37,134 nucleotides of DNA from an uncultured Enterobacterales bacterium. GTDB lineage: Bacteria > Pseudomonadota > Gammaproteobacteria > Enterobacterales > Enterobacteriaceae. Below the pieces are notes generated by a model. The model made no database searches, was not told the DNA's origin, and worked only from the letters and a program-made list of their open reading frames with translations. The DNA lies in the NCBI GenBank assembly GCA_946478305.1, contig CAMLBO010000045.1, positions 1 through 37,134 of the forward strand. The letters run 5' to 3'. The first letter of the stretch is position 1, and each line of letters begins with the position of its first letter. A program made the translations under genes and the position numbers. Shown here piece by piece: positions 1 through 7,847 of this stretch.

Positions 1-24
1 CTCGGAGATGTGTATAAGAGACAG
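1..24. other. Nextera transposase adapter remnant (artefact)
   Basis: Bases 6-24 read AGATGTGTATAAGAGACAG, the 19-bp Tn5 mosaic end used in Nextera libraries. The preceding CTCGG matches the inner part of the read-2 adapter. This is library sequence left on the contig end and not part of the genome. The reading frame of the first gene runs through it without a stop, so an automatic annotation would append about eight false residues to that protein. Confidence 0.97.
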
Positions 25-699
25 GATCTGCTTGGCCTGCTGAATATGGAAGGGCTCGCCGGTCTCATCAAATTTCAGCGTAGAACTTTGCAAGTTCATG
101 CCGAGTTTGGCAGCCCAGACTGATGTCGCATTGGTTGCGGCTCCCCACCAGATGCGCTCACGCAAACCGGCAGAATAGGGTTCCGGGCGCAAAAGACCCG
201 GCGGATTCGGGAACATGGGCTGCGGGTGCGGTTCGGCAAAACCTTTTCCGCGCAACACGTCCAATAGCTCTTCGGTGTGGCGCCGCGCCATATCGGAATC
301 CGTCTCACCTTCCGCGGGTTGAAAACCGAAATGGCGCCAGCCATCAATAACCTGTTCCGGTGAGCCGCGGCTGATCCCCAGCTGCAGGCGCCCACCGGAG
401 ATCAGATCCGCCGCACTGGCCGTTTCAGCCATATACATCGGGTTTTCGTAACGCATGTCGATAACGCCGGTGCCAATCTCAATTCTGTGGGTTTTCGCGC
501 CAATGGCCGCCAGCAGTGGGAAAGGGGAACTCAGCTGACGGGCAAAGTGATGCACCCTAAAATAAGCGCCATCCGCCCCCAGTTCCTCTGCCGCCACGGC
601 CAGATCGATGGATTGCAGCAAAACATCAGCGGCTGAACGGGTGGCCGACTGCGGTGATGGGGTCCAGTGACCAAACGATAAAAAGCCAATCTTTTTCAT
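25..699 (-). CDS. LLM-class flavin-dependent oxidoreductase, 3'-truncated by contig end
   Basis: The minus-strand frame starts with ATG at 699 and gives 225 residues before the adapter; there is no stop, so the C-terminus is missing. It begins MKKIGFLSFGHWTPSP and carries bacterial-luciferase-like family features: the early AAEELGADGAYFRVHHF stretch, EIGTGVIDMRYENP, and SGGRLQLGISRGSPEQV near residue 115. The family comprises FMNH2-dependent monooxygenases and related oxidoreductases with a TIM-barrel fold. The substrate cannot be told from the sequence. Full family members are usually about 330-350 residues, so roughly one third is lost. The gene lies downstream of nothing obviously related; the dha locus behind it is a separate unit. 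Confidence 0.85.
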
Positions 700-804
700 A
701 GTGTCTCTATCCTCATATTCTGGCTGACCGTGAGCAGAATCGCTCTGCAGAGCCTGGCAAAGTATGCCGACGTCATGTGATTACTCTACGCGACTCAGGA
801 TGAG

Positions 805-821
805 AATAAATTTCATTTATT
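805..821. promoter_or_regulatory. 17-bp AT-rich inverted repeat upstream of the monooxygenase gene
   Basis: AATAAAT-TTC-ATTTATT is a perfect 7-bp inverted repeat with a 3-base spacer, in the 184-bp gap between the end of dhaR and the start of the monooxygenase gene. Its position about 105 bp upstream of that minus-strand gene fits an operator or promoter-associated site. AT-rich palindromes also arise by chance, so the role is only suggested. Confidence 0.3.
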
Positions 822-883
822 TAACCTAAGGATCCAGTTTATTTGATTAACATCGCGACGCTTTTGCCCGCAATGGAAGTACA

Positions 884-2812
884 TCACTCTTGAGAATGGC
901 GTTTAAACTGGCTGGCATCGATATCGTGCTGCTTCATTTTGCGCCATAGCGTGGTTCTGCCAATATTCAGCAACCGCGACATTTCCCGCACACGGCCGCT
1001 GGTGACACGGGCGGCATGAATAATGGCCTCTTTCTCAATGGACGAAAACGTGAGGCTGGCGGGTAATAACGACGAAGGGTTATCGCCGAGCGGGCGTTCA
1101 GAAAATAGATACTCGGGTAAATGGCTCAGGCGAATACGGCCATTTTCACTGCTGATGGCGATATTTTCGATGACACTGTTTAGCTCGAAATCATTCCCAG
1201 GCCAGGAGTAGGCCACCAGCTGCGCCAGTGCGTCGTCATCAACCGTCAGTTTGGAGGTAAAGCGTTTCTCCAGGCTGCGTAACCGGTTATAAACCAGAGA
1301 CGGGATACTGCTGCGACGTGCCCGCAGTGGCGGAATGGCTATTTCAAATGAGTGCAGGGCGTAATAAAGCTGGCGACTAAACCGGTTTTGTTCGACCAGC
1401 GCCGATAAATCAACCGTTGTGGTGGCAATCACTTTGACATTGACCGGGATCAGCCTTCGGGCATCAAGGCGGGTCAACACGCCCTGCTTGATCACCTGCA
1501 ACAACGCAGACTGTAACTCAGGCGCCAGATACTCTATTTTATCCAAAAACAACGTGCCGCCATTGGCCAGCTCCAGACGGCTGAGCCTGCCTTTGGCTTC
1601 ATCCGTCGGCGCATTCCCCATGAAATCCTGCCCCAGCGCGCTGTCGGCATACAGCTGACAGTTCACCGCAATGTAGGGACCGTCGGCACATTCACTTTCA
1701 TTATGAATAGCCTGGCTGAGCAACTCCTTTCCTACGCCTTCTTCGCCACAAAGCAACACCGGGAAACTGCCTCTGGCCGCCTGACGGCCAAAATGAACCA
1801 GACGGCGTGACTCCTGGTCGTCAGCGGCGATTTGCTCAAACGTATGGCTGACTTTTCCGAGCTGACTAGTCATCAGCTGGCGCATCTGTTCAACCGGGTG
1901 CAGCAGCATAATAAAACTGATCCCCTGCTCTTCCACGATAGGCTTGAGGGTAATCACCGCATCAATAAACTGATGCTGGCTTTCAAAGGTCACTTCGGTG
2001 TGATTGAGCCCCCGCGCATGTTTAATGGCACGGCGCAACAACGGCGGCAGGGTCACCAGTTCGCTGAAGATTTTGCCCTGACTGACCTGAACATCCAGAT
2101 GCAAAAAAGTCGCCGCCTGAATATTCAGAAATTGCAAAACGCCCTGCTCATTCCAGGCCATTACGCCGTCGTCCATACTTTCCAGCAGGCCATACATCTG
2201 ATTGAGGTGCCGGTTGGACTCCGCCAGCAGACTGTCGGTGATCAGCGAATTACCCACTTCCCTGGCCACCGCCAGCGTCAGGGAGAGATCCGATGAGGCC
2301 TGATATTCATTCAGGCAACAAAGAGAGATCGAACCCGACAACCGCCCGTGATTGTCAAAGATCGGGGTTGAGCTGAAAGACCAGGGATGAAGGGCTTGTT
2401 TAAAGTGCTGGATACCGCTGGTTTTTACCGGCTGGCCAAGCAGCGAAGCGAGGGACAGTGCGCAACTTCCGATAATGCTCTCAGCGCAATAACTCCCGGC
2501 ACGAAAACCCAAGGCTTCGAGTTTTGCCTGGGTTTGCGCATCCCCGCAACAGCTGAGAATACAGGCCGATTCATCAAGAATTAGCAGCGCACAGGGCCGG
2601 TTATCCATGTATTCCCAGGCATCTTCCAGCGCCGCCTGGCCGATGGTCAGTAACGCCGTTTTACGCCGGCAAATCGACGCCAACGTCAGCCCCTGCGCCT
2701 GATGGGGGGGCTGCCAGGTTTCCCGCTGCATAAAGCGGTCACAGCGCTGCCATGAGCGCGAGATAAGTGAAGTGACTTCTTCTTTTCCAACATCCTGTTT
2801 CTGGGTAGTCAT
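884..2812 (-). CDS. dhaR: DhaR, transcriptional activator of dihydroxyacetone metabolism
   Basis: 642 residues, the usual length for DhaR (about 640). Order of parts: a GAF-like sensor region (about 50-190), a PAS-like segment (about 200-310), an AAA+ domain (about 320-560) and a Fis-type helix-turn-helix (about 595-630, ending GRTTLWRKMKQHDID). Walker A is GEEGVGKE at 356-363. The Walker B region reads TLFLDKIEYL (420-429), with lysine where active AAA+ activators have glutamate. The GAFTGA loop that contacts sigma-54 is not recognisable (ALGQDFMGNAP in its place). E. coli DhaR acts at a sigma-70 promoter and is switched by DhaK and DhaL, which fits this degenerate ATPase. The gene follows dhaD on the same strand after a 130-bp gap. 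A short AAAGG Shine-Dalgarno precedes the ATG. Confidence 0.95.
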   Translation of the reverse strand: MTTQKQDVGKEEVTSLISRSWQRCDRFMQRETWQPPHQAQGLTLASICRRKTALLTIGQAALEDAWEYMDNRPCALLILDESACILSCCGDAQTQAKLEALGFRAGSYCAESIIGSCALSLASLLGQPVKTSGIQHFKQALHPWSFSSTPIFDNHGRLSGSISLCCLNEYQASSDLSLTLAVAREVGNSLITDSLLAESNRHLNQMYGLLESMDDGVMAWNEQGVLQFLNIQAATFLHLDVQVSQGKIFSELVTLPPLLRRAIKHARGLNHTEVTFESQHQFIDAVITLKPIVEEQGISFIMLLHPVEQMRQLMTSQLGKVSHTFEQIAADDQESRRLVHFGRQAARGSFPVLLCGEEGVGKELLSQAIHNESECADGPYIAVNCQLYADSALGQDFMGNAPTDEAKGRLSRLELANGGTLFLDKIEYLAPELQSALLQVIKQGVLTRLDARRLIPVNVKVIATTTVDLSALVEQNRFSRQLYYALHSFEIAIPPLRARRSSIPSLVYNRLRSLEKRFTSKLTVDDDALAQLVAYSWPGNDFELNSVIENIAISSENGRIRLSHLPEYLFSERPLGDNPSSLLPASLTFSSIEKEAIIHAARVTSGRVREMSRLLNIGRTTLWRKMKQHDIDASQFKRHSQE

Positions 2813-2841
2813 AACCTTTCCCGTTTTCTCGTCATAAGAAA

Positions 2842-2876
2842 CCCCTCTGAACCCCCAGACATTGGTGGCAGAGGGG
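2842..2876 (-). terminator. Hairpin between dhaD and dhaR (terminator or attenuator)
   Basis: CCCCTCTG (2842-2849) pairs with CAGAGGGG (2869-2876) across a 19-base loop. On the minus strand it is followed by TTTCTT. It sits after the dhaD stop and about 30 bp before the dhaR start. The T-tract is weak, so partial termination that lowers dhaR relative to dhaD is as likely as full termination. Confidence 0.45.
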
Positions 2877-2942
2877 AAACGTCATTACACAGATAAACGG
2901 TGCGGGAAGACCGGTGCGATTACGTCAGTTACCCGCAGCCAC

Positions 2943-4040
2943 TCAGCGCGCCAGCCACTGTTGCCCCATCTTATCTGCGGTCACAATGGCGGCATAGACG
3001 CTCTCCGGTGTGACCGGGAACGGCATATTATGGATGGTTTCCCCTTCCGCGCAGGTCGCGACAGCCACCGCCATGATTTTCTCTTCAATACCGTCTTTAA
3101 CGCCCATCTCAGCCAGCGTTACCGGTAGCCCGACCCGATGGCAAAAACCCAGTACCGTCTCAATTTCTTCCATCGGGCTGTTTTGCAATACCAGTTGCGA
3201 CAGGGTACCAAACGCCACTTTTTCGCCGTGATAAAGGGGGTGGCACTCTTCCAAAATGGTAAATCCGTTATGGATTGCATGCGCAGCCGCCAGCCCGCTG
3301 CTTTCAAAGCCAATACCGCTGAGATAGGTGTTGGCCTCGACAATGCGCTCTAACGCATCGGTCACTACGTTGCATTCACAGGCCAGACGGGCTTTATCAC
3401 CTTCTGCCAGCAATGTGTCAAAGCACAGGCGAGCCAGACTGAGTGCGGCCACCGTAGACTGCCCACCCGCCATGCTGGTGGCTCTGGCGTCGTAGCAGGC
3501 TTTGGCTTCAAACCATGTGGAGAGGGCATCCCCCATCCCTGCCACCAGCAAACGCACCGGCGCTTTCGCGATAATCGTCGTATCCATCACCACCATGTCA
3601 GGGTTTTTCGGATAGATCAGATACTCTTCAAACTCGCCGACTTCGGTATAGATCACTGACAATGCGCTGGTCGGCGCATCCGTCGAAGCGATGGTCGGTA
3701 CCACAATTACCGGCAGTTTCTGGTAGTAACCGATAGCTTTCGCCGTATCGAGCGTTTTACCTCCGCCGATCCCCACCACGCCTTTGCATCCCTTTTGTTT
3801 GAGAATAGCGATCAAGCGATTTATTTCGACATGGCTGCATTCGCCCTTGAAACGTTCCGCATGGCTACTGATCCCATACCCCTGCAGGCCGTTGAGCACC
3901 TTATCCCCGGCGAGCTTCATCACGAAGTCATCGGCAATCACAAAGTAGCTCTCTGCCAGGTTTTTGGCGTACTGCCCGAACAGCGCGGAGGCGTCTGCAC
4001 CCTGAATATATTTAGCCGGAGATTGAATTACTTTCAGCAT
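2943..4040 (-). CDS. dhaD: DhaD, NAD-linked glycerol dehydrogenase
   Basis: Oxidises glycerol to dihydroxyacetone in the cytoplasm (EC 1.1.1.6). I chose the ATG at 4040, giving 365 residues. The N-terminus MLKVIQSPAKYIQGADA matches the Klebsiella/Citrobacter DhaD form of this iron/zinc alcohol-dehydrogenase family, and GAGGGCG lies just upstream. An earlier in-frame start would add 36 residues that do not look like protein. Visible motifs are GIGGGKTLDTAKA (nucleotide binding), the metal-site region GMGDALSTWFEA, and the histidines in AAHAIHNG and YHGEKVAFG that with the Asp bind the metal. Divergent from dhaK and upstream of dhaR, it supplies the substrate for the DhaKLM kinase. Confidence 0.96.
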   Translation of the reverse strand: MLKVIQSPAKYIQGADASALFGQYAKNLAESYFVIADDFVMKLAGDKVLNGLQGYGISSHAERFKGECSHVEINRLIAILKQKGCKGVVGIGGGKTLDTAKAIGYYQKLPVIVVPTIASTDAPTSALSVIYTEVGEFEEYLIYPKNPDMVVMDTTIIAKAPVRLLVAGMGDALSTWFEAKACYDARATSMAGGQSTVAALSLARLCFDTLLAEGDKARLACECNVVTDALERIVEANTYLSGIGFESSGLAAAHAIHNGFTILEECHPLYHGEKVAFGTLSQLVLQNSPMEEIETVLGFCHRVGLPVTLAEMGVKDGIEEKIMAVAVATCAEGETIHNMPFPVTPESVYAAIVTADKMGQQWLAR

Positions 4041-4188
4041 TCTTTTCGCCCTCAAAGTGTGGATGTGTGCACTAGGTCGCCGGACCCTGTTCTGCTTTGC
4101 TTTCAACCACCTGCAAAACCGGACTCGGTACCGACGCGATGCAATCACTCTAGGGCGACACAGGGGCGAAAAGATCTTTCGCGTTTTT

Positions 4189-4235
4189 GTTCTGATTTGA
4201 AACAGTGGAAAAATTAATACGTTTCATAATGGAAC
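4189..4235. promoter_or_regulatory. Candidate DhaR site pair, dhaD side
   Basis: Two quasi-palindromic 15-mers, GTTCTGATTTGAAAC (4189-4203) and GTTTCATAATGGAAC (4221-4235), have start points exactly 32 bp apart, close to three helical turns. Both fit GTTYY-N5-GRAAC. They lie about 150-195 bp upstream of dhaD. A second pair with the same spacing lies on the dhaK side. The only regulator in the locus is DhaR, so assignment to DhaR is inferred from position and symmetry and has no direct support. Confidence 0.6.
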
Positions 4236-4253
4236 ACAAAACCACACAAATTA

Positions 4254-4287
4254 TCAGGATTGCGATCACGATCTGGCGCAATCCTGA
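4254..4287. promoter_or_regulatory. Perfect 11-bp inverted repeat in the dhaD-dhaK intergenic region
   Basis: TCAGGATTGCG (4254-4264) and CGCAATCCTGA (4277-4287) are exact reverse complements separated by 12 bases (ATCACGATCTGG). The element lies between the two candidate DhaR pairs. It may be an operator for another regulator or form a hairpin. No T-tract follows on either strand, so it is not a standard terminator. Confidence 0.5.
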
Positions 4288-4442
4288 AAATCCGTCCGCT
4301 GACCCTGGGAATAAAAAAGTCCGCCACGCTGAGAATGGCCGCAGTGGCAGAAAAATCTTTTTGCCTTACCCGGAGCCTTACCGCTAAAGCCGGATCGGAA
4401 ACGCGCCCTGCCTCGCAATTTCCCCCTTCCCTTTTAAAATAC

Positions 4443-4489
4443 GTTCCAATTTGAAACACAAAAACGGGATTCATGTTCCTTATTGAAAC
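4443..4489. promoter_or_regulatory. Candidate DhaR site pair, dhaK side
   Basis: GTTCCAATTTGAAAC (4443-4457) and GTTCCTTATTGAAAC (4475-4489) again have start points 32 bp apart and end about 140 bp before the dhaK ATG, a sensible distance for an activator of a sigma-70 promoter in the 4490-4570 stretch. I see no convincing sigma-54 -24/-12 element between this pair and dhaK, in line with a DhaR that lacks GAFTGA. Confidence 0.6.
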
Positions 4490-4630
4490 CAATATTCCTG
4501 AAACCCTTTTTCCCGGTAACGCGTTCAGAATCATTCTATCGGCCAGGTAACAATGACCTGTCCCCTACGCACGATGACTGCCACCGCGAATAAGGGGCAG
4601 CATCCAATAATCTCCGAGGGAGTACGAATC

Positions 4631-5701
4631 ATGAAAAAGCTCATTAACCGTGTAGAAGAGGTGCTGAGTGAACAACTCAGTGGGTTGGCTTTAGCTCACC
4701 CGAAACTGACACTTCATCAGGATCCCGTCTATGTCACCCGTGCTGACGCCCCCGTCGCCGGAAAGGTGGCGCTGCTTTCCGGTGGTGGGAGCGGACATGA
4801 ACCCATGCACTGCGGCTTCATTGGTCAGGGGATGTTATCGGGTGCCTGTCCGGGTGAAATATTCACCTCACCCACGCCGGATAAGATGTTCGAATGTGCG
4901 ATGCATATTGACGGTGGCGAAGGCGTACTGCTGATCATCAAAAACTACACCGGCGATATTCTCAATTTTGAAACAACCACAGAACTGCTGCACGAAAGCG
5001 GCGTGAAAGTCTCCACCATCGTGGTGGACGACGATGTTGCGGTAAAAGACAGTCTTTACACCGCCGGCCGCCGCGGGGTGGCCAATACTGTGCTTATCGA
5101 AAAACTGGTGGGTGCCGCCGCCGAACGCGGGGATTCGCTGACCGCCTGCGCGGAACTGGGGCGCAAACTCAATAACCTTGGCCACTCCATCGGCATCGCT
5201 ACCGGCGCGTGCACCGTGCCTGCTGCCGGACAACCCTCTTTTACCCTGAAAGATGACGAAATGGAGTTCGGCGTCGGTATTCACGGTGAGCCGGGCATCG
5301 ACCGTCGCCGTTTTACCTCGCTCGACCAAACCGTGGATGAAATGTTCGACATCTTGTTGGAAAACGGCACCTACAGCCGCAAACTGCGCCAATGGGACAC
5401 CGCACAGGGCAGCTGGCAGGATGTGCAGCAAAGTAAACAAGCGCTGCACAAGGGTGACCGCGTCATTGCCCTGGTCAACAATCTGGGTGCCACACCTTTG
5501 TCAGAGCTTTATGGCGCTTACAACCGCCTGGCTCAACGTTGTCAGCAGGCAGGCATCAGCATCGAACGCAATCTGGTCGGCACGTACTGCACCTCATTGG
5601 ATATGGCAGGGTTTTCTATAACGCTGCTGAGTGTGGATGACGATACCCTGACATTGTGGGATGCCCCGGTACACACCCCCGGCCTCAACTGGGGAAACTA
5701 A
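4631..5701 (+). CDS. dhaK: DhaK, dihydroxyacetone-binding subunit of PTS-dependent kinase
   Basis: 356 residues from the ATG at 4631, the same length as E. coli DhaK, preceded by an AGGGAG ribosome site. The subunit binds dihydroxyacetone covalently through a histidine and passes it to DhaL-ADP for phosphorylation. Active-site residues fall at the E. coli positions: His56 in GGGSGHEP, Asp109 in NYTGD, and the substrate-binding His218 in GIHGEPG. An upstream in-frame ATG at 4553 would add 26 residues with no family counterpart and no good ribosome site. First gene of dhaKLM. In E. coli, DhaK is also the co-repressor that antagonises DhaR, so the locus is probably self-regulating. Confidence 0.98.
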   Translation: MKKLINRVEEVLSEQLSGLALAHPKLTLHQDPVYVTRADAPVAGKVALLSGGGSGHEPMHCGFIGQGMLSGACPGEIFTSPTPDKMFECAMHIDGGEGVLLIIKNYTGDILNFETTTELLHESGVKVSTIVVDDDVAVKDSLYTAGRRGVANTVLIEKLVGAAAERGDSLTACAELGRKLNNLGHSIGIATGACTVPAAGQPSFTLKDDEMEFGVGIHGEPGIDRRRFTSLDQTVDEMFDILLENGTYSRKLRQWDTAQGSWQDVQQSKQALHKGDRVIALVNNLGATPLSELYGAYNRLAQRCQQAGISIERNLVGTYCTSLDMAGFSITLLSVDDDTLTLWDAPVHTPGLNWGN

Positions 5702-5711
5702 GGAGTCACGT

Positions 5712-6344
5712 ATGTCACTGAACAGAGATCAAATCGTCGACTGGCTCTACCGCTGCGGCGACATTTTTACCAAAGAGAGTGATTTCCTCACCGGGCTGGA
5801 TAAAGAGATCGGCGACGCGGATCACGGCCTGAATATGCATCGTGGCTTCAGCAAGGTGGTAGAAAGACTGCCCTCTATTGCCGACAAAGACATCGGTTTC
5901 ATCCTGAAGAATACCGGCATGACGCTGCTTTCCAACGTTGGCGGTGCCAGCGGTCCACTGCTCGGCACTTTCTTTATCCGTGCAGCGCAGGTCACTCAGG
6001 CACATCAGAGCCTGACGCTGGACGAGCTGTGTCAGATGATCCACGAAGGCGCGGACGGTGTGATCAGCCGTGGTAAAGCGGAGCCTGGCGACAAAACCAT
6101 GTGTGACGTCTGGCTGCCGGTGGTTGATTCACTGCGGCACTCCAGCGAACAACGCCTGTCAGTTCCTGCCGCACTGGACGCGGCCAGCGAACGCGCCGAA
6201 GCCGCCGCACATGCCACCATTACGATGCAAGCCCGCAAAGGCCGCGCCAGCTATCTTGGTGAGCGCAGTATCGGCCATCAGGATCCGGGCGCCACCTCAG
6301 TGATGTTTATGGTTCAGATGCTGGCGGCCGCGGCCAAAGAGTAA
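5712..6344 (+). CDS. dhaL: DhaL, ADP-binding subunit of dihydroxyacetone kinase
   Basis: 210 residues from the ATG at 5712, matching the family length. AAGGAG overlaps the dhaK stop codon, so translation is probably coupled. DhaL keeps a tightly bound ADP that DhaM rephosphorylates. The magnesium-ADP ligands are visible as LDKEIGDADHG with Asp30, Asp35 and Asp37, as in E. coli. GGASGPLLGTFF and the C-terminal SYLGERSIGHQDPGA are also typical. An upstream in-frame ATG at 5661 overlaps dhaK and is rejected. In E. coli, ADP-loaded DhaL activates DhaR. Confidence 0.97.
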   Translation: MSLNRDQIVDWLYRCGDIFTKESDFLTGLDKEIGDADHGLNMHRGFSKVVERLPSIADKDIGFILKNTGMTLLSNVGGASGPLLGTFFIRAAQVTQAHQSLTLDELCQMIHEGADGVISRGKAEPGDKTMCDVWLPVVDSLRHSSEQRLSVPAALDAASERAEAAAHATITMQARKGRASYLGERSIGHQDPGATSVMFMVQMLAAAAKE

Positions 6345-6354
6345 GGAAAATGCA

Positions 6355-7782
6355 ATGGTAAACCTGGTGATCGTTTCTCATAGTGCCCAACTGGGCAAGG
6401 GTGTCGGAGAACTGGCCCGGCAGATGCTCATGGGCGGTGGCTGTAAGCTGGCCATCGCCGCTGGCATTGACGATGTTGATAATCCGATTGGCACTGACCC
6501 GATCAAAGTGATGGAAGCCATTGAGTCCGTCGCCGATACCGATCATGTGCTGGTGATGATGGATATTGGCAGCGCGCTGCTGAGCGCCGAAACCGCGCTG
6601 GATCTGCTCGATCCCGCCATTGCTGCGAAGGTACGTTTATGTGCCGCGCCGCTGGTAGAAGGCACGCTGGCCGCGACGGTCAGCGCAGCCTCAGGTGCCG
6701 GTATCGATAAGGTGATCAACGACGCGATGAATGCGCTGGAGGCCAAGCGTATTCAACTGGGATTGCCCCCTCAGACGCCAGCATCGCCCGTCATCCCTTC
6801 TTTTGCCGATGACGGCGATGCACAGTCCGTCTCCGTAGTGATCAAAAACCCTAACGGATTGCATGTGCGCCCCGCCTCACGGCTGGTCGCCACGCTGTCC
6901 GGCTTTAATGCCGAACTGGTGTTGGACAAGGAGGGAAAACGTGCGACGCCGGACAACATTAATCAGATCGCCTTACTGCAAGTCCGCTGTAATGACAGGC
7001 TGACATTGCTGGCGCGCGGGCCGCAGGCTGCTGCCGCACTGGCGGCCTTCGAGGCGCTGGCGGCGGAGAATTTTGGCGAGCAGATAGAACCGGCTGCATC
7101 GCAAAATCCCGGGCCGGTCATCACTGCGCGCGTAAAAGGAAGCGCCGTATTATGGGACATGCCACATCCTCAGCCCACTCAGCAAACCTGCCCCAACGTC
7201 GTGAAAGAGCAGCAGTCTTTAATGCGCGCGATTGAACAAACGCTGGATGACCTCAATACGCTCACCGTCATGGCTGAAGAAAAATACTCGGCCGATATCG
7301 CGGCCATCTTTTCAGGCCACCACATGCTGCTGGATGATGCCGATTTGTATGAAGAGGCTTGCCGGGTGATCCGCGATAAGCAGTGCAGTGCGTCATGGGC
7401 GTGGGATGCCGTCATGACTGACCTGAGTAAACAATATCGCCAACTAAGCGACGCCTATTTACAGGCGCGTTATATCGATATTGATGATGTAAGAAACCGC
7501 ACCCTGGAGCATCTGTCGGGTAAGGTTTTAAGACAACCCGCGCTCACCTCACCGACCATTATTGTTGCCGACGACATTTTCCCCTCCGCCGTGCTGCAAC
7601 TGGATGCACAACGGGTCAAAGGTATTTGCCTGCGGGCGGGCAGTGACGTCTCTCATGGTGCCATTATTGCCCGACAGGCTGGCATCGCATTTCTCTGCCA
7701 GCAAGCCGATGCTCTGAACAACCTGCTTGCGGGCGACGGGATAACCCTCGACGTAGATCAACAGCGGGTCATCCGTCAGTAG
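6355..7782 (+). CDS. dhaM: DhaM, multidomain phosphotransferase feeding DhaL
   Basis: 475 residues. Relays phosphate from PEP through EI and HPr to the ADP on DhaL. Three domains are visible: an EIIA-mannose-like domain (1 to about 130) with phospho-histidine His9 (VIVSHSAQLGKG); an HPr-like domain (about 157-243) with His170 in NPNGLHVRPASR; and an EI N-terminal-like domain (about 255-475) with His434 in GSDVSHGAIIARQAG. E. coli DhaM has the same three histidine sites. It starts 11 bases after dhaL behind AAGGAAAA and closes the operon just before a strong terminator. Confidence 0.97.
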   Translation: MVNLVIVSHSAQLGKGVGELARQMLMGGGCKLAIAAGIDDVDNPIGTDPIKVMEAIESVADTDHVLVMMDIGSALLSAETALDLLDPAIAAKVRLCAAPLVEGTLAATVSAASGAGIDKVINDAMNALEAKRIQLGLPPQTPASPVIPSFADDGDAQSVSVVIKNPNGLHVRPASRLVATLSGFNAELVLDKEGKRATPDNINQIALLQVRCNDRLTLLARGPQAAAALAAFEALAAENFGEQIEPAASQNPGPVITARVKGSAVLWDMPHPQPTQQTCPNVVKEQQSLMRAIEQTLDDLNTLTVMAEEKYSADIAAIFSGHHMLLDDADLYEEACRVIRDKQCSASWAWDAVMTDLSKQYRQLSDAYLQARYIDIDDVRNRTLEHLSGKVLRQPALTSPTIIVADDIFPSAVLQLDAQRVKGICLRAGSDVSHGAIIARQAGIAFLCQQADALNNLLAGDGITLDVDQQRVIRQ

Positions 7783-7817
7783 CCAATAAATAACTCACAG
7801 GCTTGCGCACAGGACTG

Positions 7818-7844
7818 CCCGCTTAAGCAACTTAAGCGGGTTTT
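7818..7844 (+). terminator. Rho-independent terminator of dhaKLM
   Basis: CCCGCTTAAG (7818-7827), loop CAA, CTTAAGCGGG (7831-7840), then TTTT. The 10-bp stem is perfect. It lies 35 bases after the dhaM stop and 4 bases before the end of the convergent cheV. On the minus strand the same stem lacks a T-tract, so it mainly serves dhaM. Confidence 0.9.
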
Positions 7845-7847
7845 GGC

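Noticed and set aside
4553-4630. Upstream start for dhaK
   Set aside because: The added 26 residues match no DhaK, while AGGGAG and the family N-terminus support 4631.
4490-4630. Sigma-54 promoter for dhaKLM
   Set aside because: No TGGC-N7-TGC type element was found, and DhaR lacks the GAFTGA motif.
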